A stretch of 5,178 bases of DNA from CAZLLV01 sp964560325 (GTDB lineage Bacteria > Acidobacteriota > Thermoanaerobaculia > Multivoradales > DATKCC01). The translations under genes were made by a program, and so were the position numbers. This document shows, piece after piece, positions 1 through 5,178 of this stretch; positions within the stretch are counted from its first letter, which is position 1; each line of letters starts with the position of its first letter. The DNA is taken from the NCBI GenBank assembly GCA_964560325.1, contig CAZLLV010000540.1, positions 1 to 5,178 of the forward strand, given 5' to 3'. Under the pieces are notes generated by a model. That model was not told the DNA's origin, ran no database searches, and saw only the letters and a program-made list of their open reading frames with translations.

Positions 1-122
1 ACCTGACCGCGGCCCAGGCCGCGGCGCTGCTCGACGCGGTCGAGAACCTCGAGCGGCGCGCGCGGATGGTCGAGGCGGCGCGGGCGGCGGCGCAGGCCGG
101 CGGCGAGGAGGAGGACTGGTGA
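1..122 (+). CDS. C-terminal end of a Bat-operon protein (TPR/VWA type, partial)
   Basis: Only the last 39 codons are present, read from position 3 to a TGA at 120-122; the start lies outside the window. The visible peptide is alanine-, arginine- and glutamate-rich and helical (LTAAQAAALLDAVENLERRA), ending in an acidic GGEEEDW. A helical 'x-x-A-x-x-LLDA-x-E' segment followed by a charged tail ending in DW resembles, from memory, the C-termini of the TPR-containing BatB/BatC proteins encoded immediately before batD. The stop codon overlaps the GTG start of the batD-like gene (GTGA), so the two are probably translationally coupled in one operon. The identity rests mainly on position and this short tail. 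A different cytoplasmic or membrane protein is possible. Confidence 0.55.
   Translation, partial: LTAAQAAALLDAVENLERRARMVEAARAAAQAGGEEEDW
105..115 (+). promoter_or_regulatory. Ribosome binding site for the batD-like gene
   Basis: GAGGAGGAGGA is a strong purine-rich Shine-Dalgarno sequence inside the end of the upstream gene, where it also encodes the Glu-Glu-Glu-Asp tail. Either AGGAGG register places it 4-7 nt before the GTG at 119. It supports GTG 119 as the true start despite the non-ATG codon and the 4-nt overlap with the preceding stop. Confidence 0.7.
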
Positions 123-1933
123 GGGCGGCCGTCTTCCTCGCGCTCCTCTTCCTGCCGATGGCGCTCGCCCCGGTGGCGCTCGCGGCCGGTCCGGCCGACT
201 CGGCGCGGGCGTCCGCCGAGCTCACGCCCCGCGTGGTCGGCGTGGGCGAGCGGGTGCGCTTCACCCTGGCGGTCGAGGGGCCCGGCTTCGTCATGCCCCG
301 GCTCCGGCCCCGCTTCGACACCGGCGATCTCGAGATCGTCGCCGGGCCGGACGTCAACCACGGCCTCACGCTCCACGGGGGCGGGGGGTGGCGCTACTCG
401 TGGACCTGGTGGCTGGAGGCGAAGTCGGTCGGCGCCGCGGCGGTCACCGACGTCTACGTGCTGGTCGGCGACCGGCGGATCGACCTGCCGGCCCGGCGGA
501 TCGAGGTGGTCGCCCAGCCGGTCGGCGGCGCCGATCCGCCGAAGAGCCACCTCCAGGCGATCGAGGAGCTGCTCGACCGCACCCGCGACCGGCTCTCCGG
601 CGAGCCCTCGGACGGGCCCGACGACGCCTTCCTGCGGGCGGTCGCGACCCCGCCCCGGCCGTACGTGGGCCAGCGGGTGGTCTACACCGTCTATCTCTAC
701 AACCGGACGACGGTGCGCTCCTCCGGGGCCGAGCAGTTGCCGACCTTCCAGGGCCTGTGGGCGCGGCCGGTCGACCTGCCGCCCGGCCGGCGCGAGCTGG
801 TCGACTGGCACGGTGAGACCTACCAGCGGACGCCGGTCCTGCGCAAGGAGCTCTACCCGCTCTCCGCCCGCAGCCATCGGATCGAGCCGCTGCGCGTGCG
901 CCTGGTGATCGACCGGCCGGACGGCGACCGGCGACTCTTCTTCCCCACCCGCAGCCCGCAGGCGCTCGTGGTCGAGAGCAACGCGATCGATCTCGACGTG
1001 CGGCCGCTGCCGCCGGGCGCGCCGGGCGGGCGGGACGGCTTCGCGGGAACCGTCGGCGGGATGTCGATCGCCGCCGTGCTGGTGCCCGAGGAGGTGCCGG
1101 TCGGCCGGAGCGCCACGCTCACCGTCACCGTCGCCGGGGAGGGGCACCTCGAGTCGCTGCCGGCGCCGCGGATCCGGCCCGGCGGCTGGAGCGGTGCGGT
1201 CGAGGTGCTCGGGCCGCAGTCGGCGCCGCCGGACGCTCCCGGCCTGGCGGTCCCGGAAGCCCGGCAGCGGAGCTGGCAGTACCTTCTGGTGCCGCGGCGG
1301 GCCGGGGCCTGGGAGCTGCCGCCCGTCGAGGTTCCCTACTTCGACCCGGAGACGGAGCGCTACCGCGTCGCCCGCGCGTCGCTCCCGGCGTTGCGCGTCC
1401 GCCCGGCGGTCGCGGTCGGAGCCGCAAGGGTGGCGGCGACCGGCGCCCGAGCGACCCTGCCCGGAACGGCGGACGGCTCCTGGACCGGCGGATGGCTCGG
1501 CCGGTGGGCCTCCCGCTGGCACCTGCCGCCCTGGCTCCTGGCGGCCGGGCTGCTCGCCCCGCCGGTCGCCCTCCTGGTCGTGCTCGTCCGCCGGCGCTCG
1601 GGCTCCCCCGCCGCCGGTGACGGCGATCTTCCACGACAGCGGCTCGACGCGGCGCTCCGGGAGGATCGCCCCCGCCGCGCCGCCGCCGAGGTCGAGGCGG
1701 CGTGGCGCGAGCTGCTGGCGGGGCGCTGGGGGGTGCCCGAGACGGTGCCGCCCGCCCGCTGGCCGGACGAGACCCTGGCGCGGGGCGCCGACCGCTCCGC
1801 CTGCCGCGAGCTCCGCGCGCTGGTCGACGACCTCCACTACCTGCGCTTCGCGCCCGAGCTGTCGGAGACCCGCTCGCTCACTGTCGAGCTGGTCGACCGC
1901 TCCGAGCGCCTCGCCCGCGACCTCGGCCGCTGA
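119..1933 (+). CDS. batD: BatD-like aerotolerance protein, membrane-anchored
   Basis: This 604-residue protein matches the BatD architecture (Pfam 'Oxygen tolerance' family). The signal peptide is at residues 1-22/23 (MR, a hydrophobic core, then ALA-A). Three Ig-like beta-rich periplasmic stretches follow at about 30-133, 171-300 and 307-430. Each opens with the family pattern of a short strand, a 'VGxR/S' turn and a hydrophobic strand (VGVGERVRFTLAV, YVGQRVVYTVYLY, VPVGRSATLTVTV). One transmembrane helix spans about 472-490 and is followed by RRR, so the last ~110 residues should be cytoplasmic. The tail has the typical helical 'AAWRELLAGRWG' and 'LHYLRFAPE' segments. GTG 119 is chosen because of the strong Shine-Dalgarno site, the complete signal peptide and the GTGA overlap with the upstream gene. 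BatD proteins are encoded with MoxR ATPase, DUF58 and VWA proteins and are linked to oxygen and envelope stress, but their biochemical role is unresolved. No truncation or frameshift is visible. Confidence 0.85.
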   Translation: MRAAVFLALLFLPMALAPVALAAGPADSARASAELTPRVVGVGERVRFTLAVEGPGFVMPRLRPRFDTGDLEIVAGPDVNHGLTLHGGGGWRYSWTWWLEAKSVGAAAVTDVYVLVGDRRIDLPARRIEVVAQPVGGADPPKSHLQAIEELLDRTRDRLSGEPSDGPDDAFLRAVATPPRPYVGQRVVYTVYLYNRTTVRSSGAEQLPTFQGLWARPVDLPPGRRELVDWHGETYQRTPVLRKELYPLSARSHRIEPLRVRLVIDRPDGDRRLFFPTRSPQALVVESNAIDLDVRPLPPGAPGGRDGFAGTVGGMSIAAVLVPEEVPVGRSATLTVTVAGEGHLESLPAPRIRPGGWSGAVEVLGPQSAPPDAPGLAVPEARQRSWQYLLVPRRAGAWELPPVEVPYFDPETERYRVARASLPALRVRPAVAVGAARVAATGARATLPGTADGSWTGGWLGRWASRWHLPPWLLAAGLLAPPVALLVVLVRRRSGSPAAGDGDLPRQRLDAALREDRPRRAAAEVEAAWRELLAGRWGVPETVPPARWPDETLARGADRSACRELRALVDDLHYLRFAPELSETRSLTVELVDRSERLARDLGR

Positions 1934-1966
1934 TCCGGGCGCGCTCGGCGCTTCGGCCGGAGCTTC

Positions 1967-1975
1967 TGGTATCTT
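1967..1975 (+). promoter_or_regulatory. Possible extended -10 promoter for the GAF-GGDEF gene
   Basis: The 78-nt gap between the batD-like stop and the next ATG is locally AT-richer than anything around it. It carries TGGTATCTT, an extended -10 form (TGn followed by TATCTT, 4 of 6 matches to TATAAT). No convincing -35 hexamer lies 16-18 nt upstream, which is tolerable for an extended -10 promoter. Transcription would start near 1982, giving a leader of about 30 nt. The Shine-Dalgarno sequence of the following gene is weak (AGAGAG at 2003-2008). The call is based on eye inspection only. Confidence 0.35.
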
Positions 1976-2011
1976 GCTCTTTTCTGATCCTTTGCGTCTG
2001 CCAGAGAGCCG

Positions 2012-3235
2012 ATGGCCGAGCCCGACAGCCCGAAGCGCCGATCCGCTCCCGACGGTCCGCCGCCGGCCGGTTCCGCTGCGGGCGCGTCCAGCGGCCGCGC
2101 GGAGGAGCCGGAGCTCGAGCTCCACTGCCTGGAGCCGGCGAGCCTCGAGCGGTTCCTGCAACGCCGGCGGGTCAACCCGCACTTCACTCTCGAGCTCAAC
2201 CTGACCGAGAACCTGGCCGAGGTGCTGCGCAAGGCGAACCAGTTCGTGCCGTCGGCCGCCGGCTCGATCCTCCTCGACGACCCCTCCCAGAAGGACAAGG
2301 ACCGGCGGGCGAACCGCCTGACCTTCATCGCCGCCTTCGGCGACAAGTCGGAGGGGCTGCTCGGCCGCGAGATCGAAGCCGACCGCGGGATCGCCGGACA
2401 CGTCTACTCGACCGGCCGCACCTACGCGACCGGCGACGCGGCGGCCGACCGCCACTTCGACGGCGCCTTCGACGAGGAGACCGAGTACAAGACCCAGACG
2501 CTGATCGCCATCCCGATCCGCATCGAGCAGGAGGTCTGCGGGGTCCTCGAGCTGATCAACCGGTCCGACCGGGGCGGCTACCGCGAGCGCGACGTCAACC
2601 TGCTCGAGATCTTCGCCGACTACATCTCGATCTCGATCCAGAACGTGCTCGACGGCCGGCAGGCCCAGGAGATCGCCAAGCGCGACAACCTGACCGGCCT
2701 GTTCAACGACCGCTACCTCCACATCGCCCTCACCCAGGCGATCGAGGATTGCCAGGGCGACGGCAGCGACCTGGCGGTGCTCTTCCTCGACCTCGACTTC
2801 TTCAAGCGGGTCAACGACACCCACGGCCACCTCGCCGGCAGCCAGGTCCTCCACGAGGTCGGGGAGGTCCTGCGCACCACCGCCGAGCGGTGCAGCTCCT
2901 TCTGCGCCCGCTACGGCGGCGACGAGTTCGTGCTGGTGGGGCCGCGCCTCGCCCTGGAGGCGGCGGTCGATCTGGCCGAGGAGGTGCGGACGACCATTCT
3001 CGAGACCACCTTCTGCAGCCGGCCGGGCTCGATCCAGAGCGAGCCGCTCCACCTCAAGGGCCAGACCTGCTCGGTCGGCGTGGCCACCCTGCACCGGCAC
3101 CTGGCCGACGAGCGGACGGCGGAGGGGGCGAAGAGCACCCTGCTCCGCCTCGCCGACTCGGCGATGTACGTGGCCAAGGAGACCGGCCGCAACCGCACCG
3201 CGGTCGCCGGCGAGCCGGTCCGCCGCCGCCCCTGA
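2012..3235 (+). CDS. GAF-GGDEF cyclic dinucleotide synthase, candidate Hypr (3',3'-cGAMP) type
   Basis: This is a soluble 407-residue protein with no signal peptide or membrane segment. Residues 1-45 are a Pro/Ala/Ser-rich, probably disordered tail. A GAF sensor domain spans about 57-217, with typical features: AGSILLDD, DRGIAGHVYSTGR, IAIPIRIEQEVCGVLELIN and a closing helix EIFADYISISIQNVL. A connecting helix leads into the GGDEF domain, which opens with RDNLTGLFN at 224-232. Metal-binding Asp is D260 (DLDFF), the guanine-contacting Asn is N268 (VNDTHGH), the active-site motif is GGDEF at 302-306, and the phosphate-contacting K389 and R393 sit in AKETGRN. The intact motif predicts an active synthase, regulated by GAF ligand binding or dimerisation. 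Two substitutions stand out. The position equivalent to PleD Asp344 is Ser277 (HLAGSQVL), the hallmark of Hypr GGDEF enzymes that accept ATP and make cyclic GMP-AMP. The inhibitory RxxD site reads RCSS (293-296). ATG 2012 is chosen as the first start after the batD-like gene; its Shine-Dalgarno is weak. The GGDEF assignment is secure, and the product is inferred. Confidence 0.92.
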   Translation: MAEPDSPKRRSAPDGPPPAGSAAGASSGRAEEPELELHCLEPASLERFLQRRRVNPHFTLELNLTENLAEVLRKANQFVPSAAGSILLDDPSQKDKDRRANRLTFIAAFGDKSEGLLGREIEADRGIAGHVYSTGRTYATGDAAADRHFDGAFDEETEYKTQTLIAIPIRIEQEVCGVLELINRSDRGGYRERDVNLLEIFADYISISIQNVLDGRQAQEIAKRDNLTGLFNDRYLHIALTQAIEDCQGDGSDLAVLFLDLDFFKRVNDTHGHLAGSQVLHEVGEVLRTTAERCSSFCARYGGDEFVLVGPRLALEAAVDLAEEVRTTILETTFCSRPGSIQSEPLHLKGQTCSVGVATLHRHLADERTAEGAKSTLLRLADSAMYVAKETGRNRTAVAGEPVRRRP

Positions 3236-3265
3236 TCCCCGTCCCGCGGCCGCCGGCGCCGGGGA
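3234..3265 (+). terminator. GC-rich hairpin after the GGDEF gene, possible terminator
   Basis: TCCCCG at 3236-3241 pairs perfectly with CGGGGA at 3260-3265, and the loop can add a GCG/CGC stem (3246-3248 with 3257-3259). The hairpin begins right at the TGA stop and lies before the next promoter, where a terminator is expected. No T-run follows, so it is not a canonical intrinsic terminator, and GC-rich sequence forms such stems easily by chance. Confidence 0.27.
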
Positions 3266-3286
3266 ATCCGAGATCAACCCTTCGCG

Positions 3287-3316
3287 TTCACGAGAGGGAC
3301 GCTCCGATGCTAGAAT
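3287..3316 (+). promoter_or_regulatory. Sigma-70-type promoter of the metalloprotease gene
   Basis: TTCACG at 3287-3292 matches 4 of 6 positions of TTGACA. After an 18-nt spacer comes TAGAAT at 3311-3316 (5 of 6 matches to TATAAT), preceded by TGC, which makes it an extended -10. This is the best promoter-like sequence in the window and lies in the 161-nt gap before the protease. Predicted transcription start is near 3323, leaving a leader of about 74 nt. The -10 is overlapped by an inverted repeat, which suggests repressor control. Confidence 0.55.
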
Positions 3317-3330
3317 GTCGTTTCGACATT
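3314..3330 (+). promoter_or_regulatory. Perfect inverted repeat over the -10 and start site, candidate operator
   Basis: AATGTCG (3314-3320) and CGACATT (3324-3330) are exact reverse complements separated by TTT. The left arm overlaps the last three bases of the -10 hexamer, and the right arm covers the expected transcription start. That placement is typical of an operator for a dimeric repressor. The arms are also far more AT-balanced than the surrounding DNA. I do not recognise the specific regulator. An RNA hairpin is less likely because transcription should begin inside the repeat. Confidence 0.45.
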
Positions 3331-3340
3331 TGAATCACCA

Positions 3341-3370
3341 CCGCCGCTCACCGCCGCTCACCGCCGCTCA
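3341..3370 (+). repeat. Three exact 10-bp tandem repeats in the protease leader
   Basis: The unit CCGCCGCTCA occurs three times in direct succession with no mismatch. A decayed fourth start (CCGACG) follows at 3371-3376. The array lies between the predicted transcription start and the Shine-Dalgarno sequence, so it would be in the untranslated leader. It has a period of about one DNA helical turn, contains no ATG, and lies outside any coding sequence I support. Likely origins are replication slippage or a repeated protein-binding site. Confidence 0.85.
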
Positions 3371-3386
3371 CCGACGAAAAACCGCC

Positions 3387-3390
3387 GAGG
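3387..3390 (+). promoter_or_regulatory. Ribosome binding site of the metalloprotease gene
   Basis: GAGG lies six nucleotides before the ATG at 3397, with an A-rich stretch (GACGAAAAA) just upstream. It fixes the start, which immediately gives a complete signal peptide. Confidence 0.6.
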
Positions 3391-3396
3391 TCGAAG

Positions 3397-5178
3397 ATGC
3401 AACTCCGCCGAATCTTCCCGCTGCTGGCCGCCCTCTCCGTGGTGGCCGTCCTCCCCGCCGCCGCCACCACCTACGTGATGGTCGACGACGCCGAGATGGT
3501 GGCCCAGGCCACCGCGGTGGTCGACGCCCGGATCGTCGCCGTCGAGCCCGCGCCGACGGCCGGCCGGCCTTCGACCGACTACACGATCGAGATCGAGCGG
3601 CTGCTCGACGGCTCGGCGCCCGGCACCAGCTTGATCGTGCGGGTTCCCGGCGGAATCGGCTCCGACGGGATCGGCTTCCGGGTCTACGGCGCGCCCCGGT
3701 TCGCTCCCGGCGAGCGGGCGATCCTCTTCCTGGCACCCCGCGGCGACGGCACCTTCGGCCTGCTGCACCTCGGCCTCGGCGCCTTCCACCGGGTGGAGGC
3801 GGCGGCCAGCGCGCCGCTCGCGGTGCGCGACCTCGACGAGGCGACCGAGATGGCGCTCCCCGGGCGCGAGCCCGATCCGCGCCGCCACCTGGCGCGCGAC
3901 TTCGACGCCTTCGCCTCCTGGATCGCCGATCGCTCCATCGGCATCGAGCGTCCGGCCGACTACTTCGTCGAGAACCCGCCGGCCGGGCTGCGGTCGGTGG
4001 CCTCCAAGTTCACCCTGTTCGAGGTCTCCGGCTTCAACCTGCGGTGGTTCCAGTTCGACAGCGGCCAGCCGGTCGAGTGGCTGGCGCACTCGGGCGGGGA
4101 GCCCGGCGTGCCGGGCGGCGGCTTCGGCGAGCTCCAGGCCGCGCTCCGCGCCTGGAACGGCGACAGCAAGACGCCGGTGAACCTCCAGTACGGCGGCCAG
4201 ACCAACCTACGCAACGGCCTCGAGAACTACGACGGCCAGAACGTGCTGCTCCAGGACGACCCGAACCAGGAGATCGCGGGCTCCTTCATCTGCGGCGCCG
4301 GCGGCACGCTGGCGATCGGCGGCCCCTGGTTCGATACCGTCGACCGGGCGCAGTTCCGCGGCCAGACCTACATCCGGATCGTGAGCGCCGACATCGTGGT
4401 CAACGACGGCATCGATTGCCTGTCGCTCGGCGCCCGCTGCTACCCCGACTACATCGCGAGCGTCTACGCCCACGAGATCGGCCACACGCTCGGGATCGGC
4501 CACTCGTGCGGCGACGGGGGCTCACCGCCCTGCTCGAGCAACCCGGAGCTGAACGACGCGCTGATGCGCGCCACCGCCCACAGCGACTGCCGCGGCGCCG
4601 TGCTCGGCGGCGACGACCTGCGGGCGCTGCGCCGCCTCTACCAGCCCCAGGGCAGTGGCAATCGGGGGCCGAAGGCTCCGAGCGGCCTCGAGGGCGAGCT
4701 CCTGATCCCGAGCGTGCTGCTGAGCTGGACCGACGAGTCGACCGACGAGACCGGCTTCCGGATCTACCGGTCCGCCGACGGGGCGGCCTTCGGCCTGATC
4801 GCCGAGGTGCCCGCGGACACGGCCGTCTACCTGGACGACGAGATCTCCCCCGCCACCCTCTACGAGTACCGCGTCTCCGCGATCAACGCCAAGGGCGAGA
4901 GCGCGCCGAGCGGCACGGTCGAGGTCGAGGTGCCGCCGCTCACGCCGGTGAGCGTGGGCCTGAGCCTCGCGCCCGGCGGGCAGGCGGTGGTCGGCGAGCC
5001 GGTCGACTTCGTCGCCCTCTTCGCCGGGCCGGCGACCGACGCCACGTGGGACTTCGGCGACGCCGACGTCGGCTACAACGACGAGCCGTGCACCGACGAC
5101 ACCTTCTGCCGCACGCACGTCTTCGCGACCCCCGGTCCGCGGACGGTGACCGTGCGCCTGGTCGGGCCGTTCGGGCAG
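3397..5178 (+). CDS. Secreted matrixin-like zinc metalloprotease with FN3 and PKD domains (3' partial)
   Basis: The frame is open for 594 codons to the window edge, so the C-terminus is missing. Residues 1-23 form a signal peptide (MQLRR, hydrophobic core, PAAA), indicating export. Residues ~24-130 are a beta-rich domain with VPGG (83-86) and GERAILFL (105-112), a style seen at the N-terminus of secreted bacterial proteins; its function is unknown to me. The catalytic domain, about 195-420, contains ADIVVND (331-337), then HEIGHTLGIGH at 359-369. This is the metzincin HExxHxxGxxH motif, with zinc ligands H359, H363 and H369 and catalytic E360. Ser370 follows and the Met-turn is ALM with M390. 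The closing GGDDLRALRRLYQ resembles the final helix of matrixins (peptidase family M10). C299, C341, C348, C371, C379 and C398 could form disulfides. A fibronectin type III domain spans about 425-512 (W444, YEYRVSAIN at 489-497). A PKD domain begins near 516 with WDFGD at 551-555 and is cut off. No matrixin cysteine-switch motif was seen. The protein probably degrades extracellular proteins; the substrate is unknown. Confidence 0.9.
   Translation, partial: MQLRRIFPLLAALSVVAVLPAAATTYVMVDDAEMVAQATAVVDARIVAVEPAPTAGRPSTDYTIEIERLLDGSAPGTSLIVRVPGGIGSDGIGFRVYGAPRFAPGERAILFLAPRGDGTFGLLHLGLGAFHRVEAAASAPLAVRDLDEATEMALPGREPDPRRHLARDFDAFASWIADRSIGIERPADYFVENPPAGLRSVASKFTLFEVSGFNLRWFQFDSGQPVEWLAHSGGEPGVPGGGFGELQAALRAWNGDSKTPVNLQYGGQTNLRNGLENYDGQNVLLQDDPNQEIAGSFICGAGGTLAIGGPWFDTVDRAQFRGQTYIRIVSADIVVNDGIDCLSLGARCYPDYIASVYAHEIGHTLGIGHSCGDGGSPPCSSNPELNDALMRATAHSDCRGAVLGGDDLRALRRLYQPQGSGNRGPKAPSGLEGELLIPSVLLSWTDESTDETGFRIYRSADGAAFGLIAEVPADTAVYLDDEISPATLYEYRVSAINAKGESAPSGTVEVEVPPLTPVSVGLSLAPGGQAVVGEPVDFVALFAGPATDATWDFGDADVGYNDEPCTDDTFCRTHVFATPGPRTVTVRLVGPFGQ

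Noticed and set aside
1924..1959. Hairpin CGGCCG/CGGCCG after the batD-like stop as a terminator
   Set aside because: The stem is only 6 bp of a self-complementary GC word with a 24-nt loop. Such pairs are expected by chance here, and the T-rich stretch downstream is better explained as a promoter.
2573..2615. Cyclic-nucleotide-binding NKxnFxxxDE motif in the GAF domain
   Set aside because: The aligned stretch reads NRSDRGGYRERDV and lacks the Lys, Phe and DE of the motif, so the GAF ligand cannot be assigned.
1702..3333. Plus-strand open frame of 543 codons spanning the batD-like end and the GGDEF gene
   Set aside because: The translation is Arg/Pro/Gly-rich with no domain, and it overlaps two genes with unmistakable conserved motifs in other frames.
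3341..3370. CRISPR-like array
   Set aside because: The units are 10 bp, directly abutting with no spacers, and no cas gene is present.
3317..3396. GEMM-type (cyclic di-GMP or cGAMP) riboswitch in the protease leader, suggested by the neighbouring cyclic dinucleotide synthase
   Set aside because: The leader is only about 74 nt, is dominated by the 10-bp repeats, and lacks the conserved GEMM core and tetraloop-receptor pattern.
3358..4089. Long minus-strand open frame opposite the protease gene (243 codons)
   Set aside because: It is rich in low-complexity Gly/Arg/Glu/Asp sequence, lies entirely opposite a + strand gene with a signal peptide and catalytic motif, and shows no domain. It is the usual mirror frame of GC-rich coding DNA.
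4522..5118. Minus-strand open frame of 198 codons (and a shorter one at 4207-4503)
   Set aside because: The Val/Ala/Gly/Asp/Arg-rich composition is that of an antisense shadow; the + strand frame here encodes clear protease, FN3 and PKD motifs.

Overview
The window is very GC-rich and densely coding on the + strand, with near-universal G/C at third codon positions. It contains no rRNA, tRNA or mobile element. The combination of a Bat-type operon end, a GAF-GGDEF signalling protein and a secreted matrixin-like protease with FN3 and PKD modules fits an environmental Gram-negative lineage such as Acidobacteriota or a myxobacterial/deltaproteobacterial relative. That assignment is an inference from protein style, not from a phylogenetic marker.

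Region 1 (1-1933) is the 3' end of a bat (aerotolerance-type) operon. The last 39 codons of an upstream gene, probably the TPR or VWA/TPR Bat protein, overlap by 4 nt (GTGA) a complete batD-like gene. BatD here is a secreted-then-anchored protein with Ig-like periplasmic domains, one late transmembrane helix and a short cytoplasmic tail.

Region 2 (1934-3235) is a separate single gene, probably with its own extended -10 promoter. It encodes a 407-residue soluble GAF-GGDEF protein. The catalytic GGDEF motif is intact, but the guanine-recognising aspartate (PleD Asp344) is replaced by serine (S277). This is the signature of hybrid-promiscuous (Hypr) GGDEF enzymes, which make 3',3'-cyclic GMP-AMP as well as or instead of cyclic di-GMP. 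The product-inhibition site RxxD is also degenerate (RCSS). This is the most interesting item in the window.

Region 3 (3236-3396) is a compact intergenic regulatory stretch. It holds a GC hairpin after the GGDEF gene, a recognisable -35/extended -10 promoter, a perfect 7-bp inverted repeat overlapping the -10 element (candidate operator), three exact 10-bp tandem repeats in the presumed leader, and a good Shine-Dalgarno sequence.

Region 4 (3397-5178) is a long + strand gene that is still open at the window edge. It encodes a secreted metzincin (matrixin-like) zinc metalloprotease with a signal peptide, an N-terminal beta-rich domain, a HExxHxxGxxH catalytic domain with a Met-turn, a fibronectin type III domain and the beginning of a PKD domain.

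The three regions look like separate transcription units: envelope stress or aerotolerance, cyclic-dinucleotide signalling and extracellular proteolysis. Nothing in the sequence proves that they act together.
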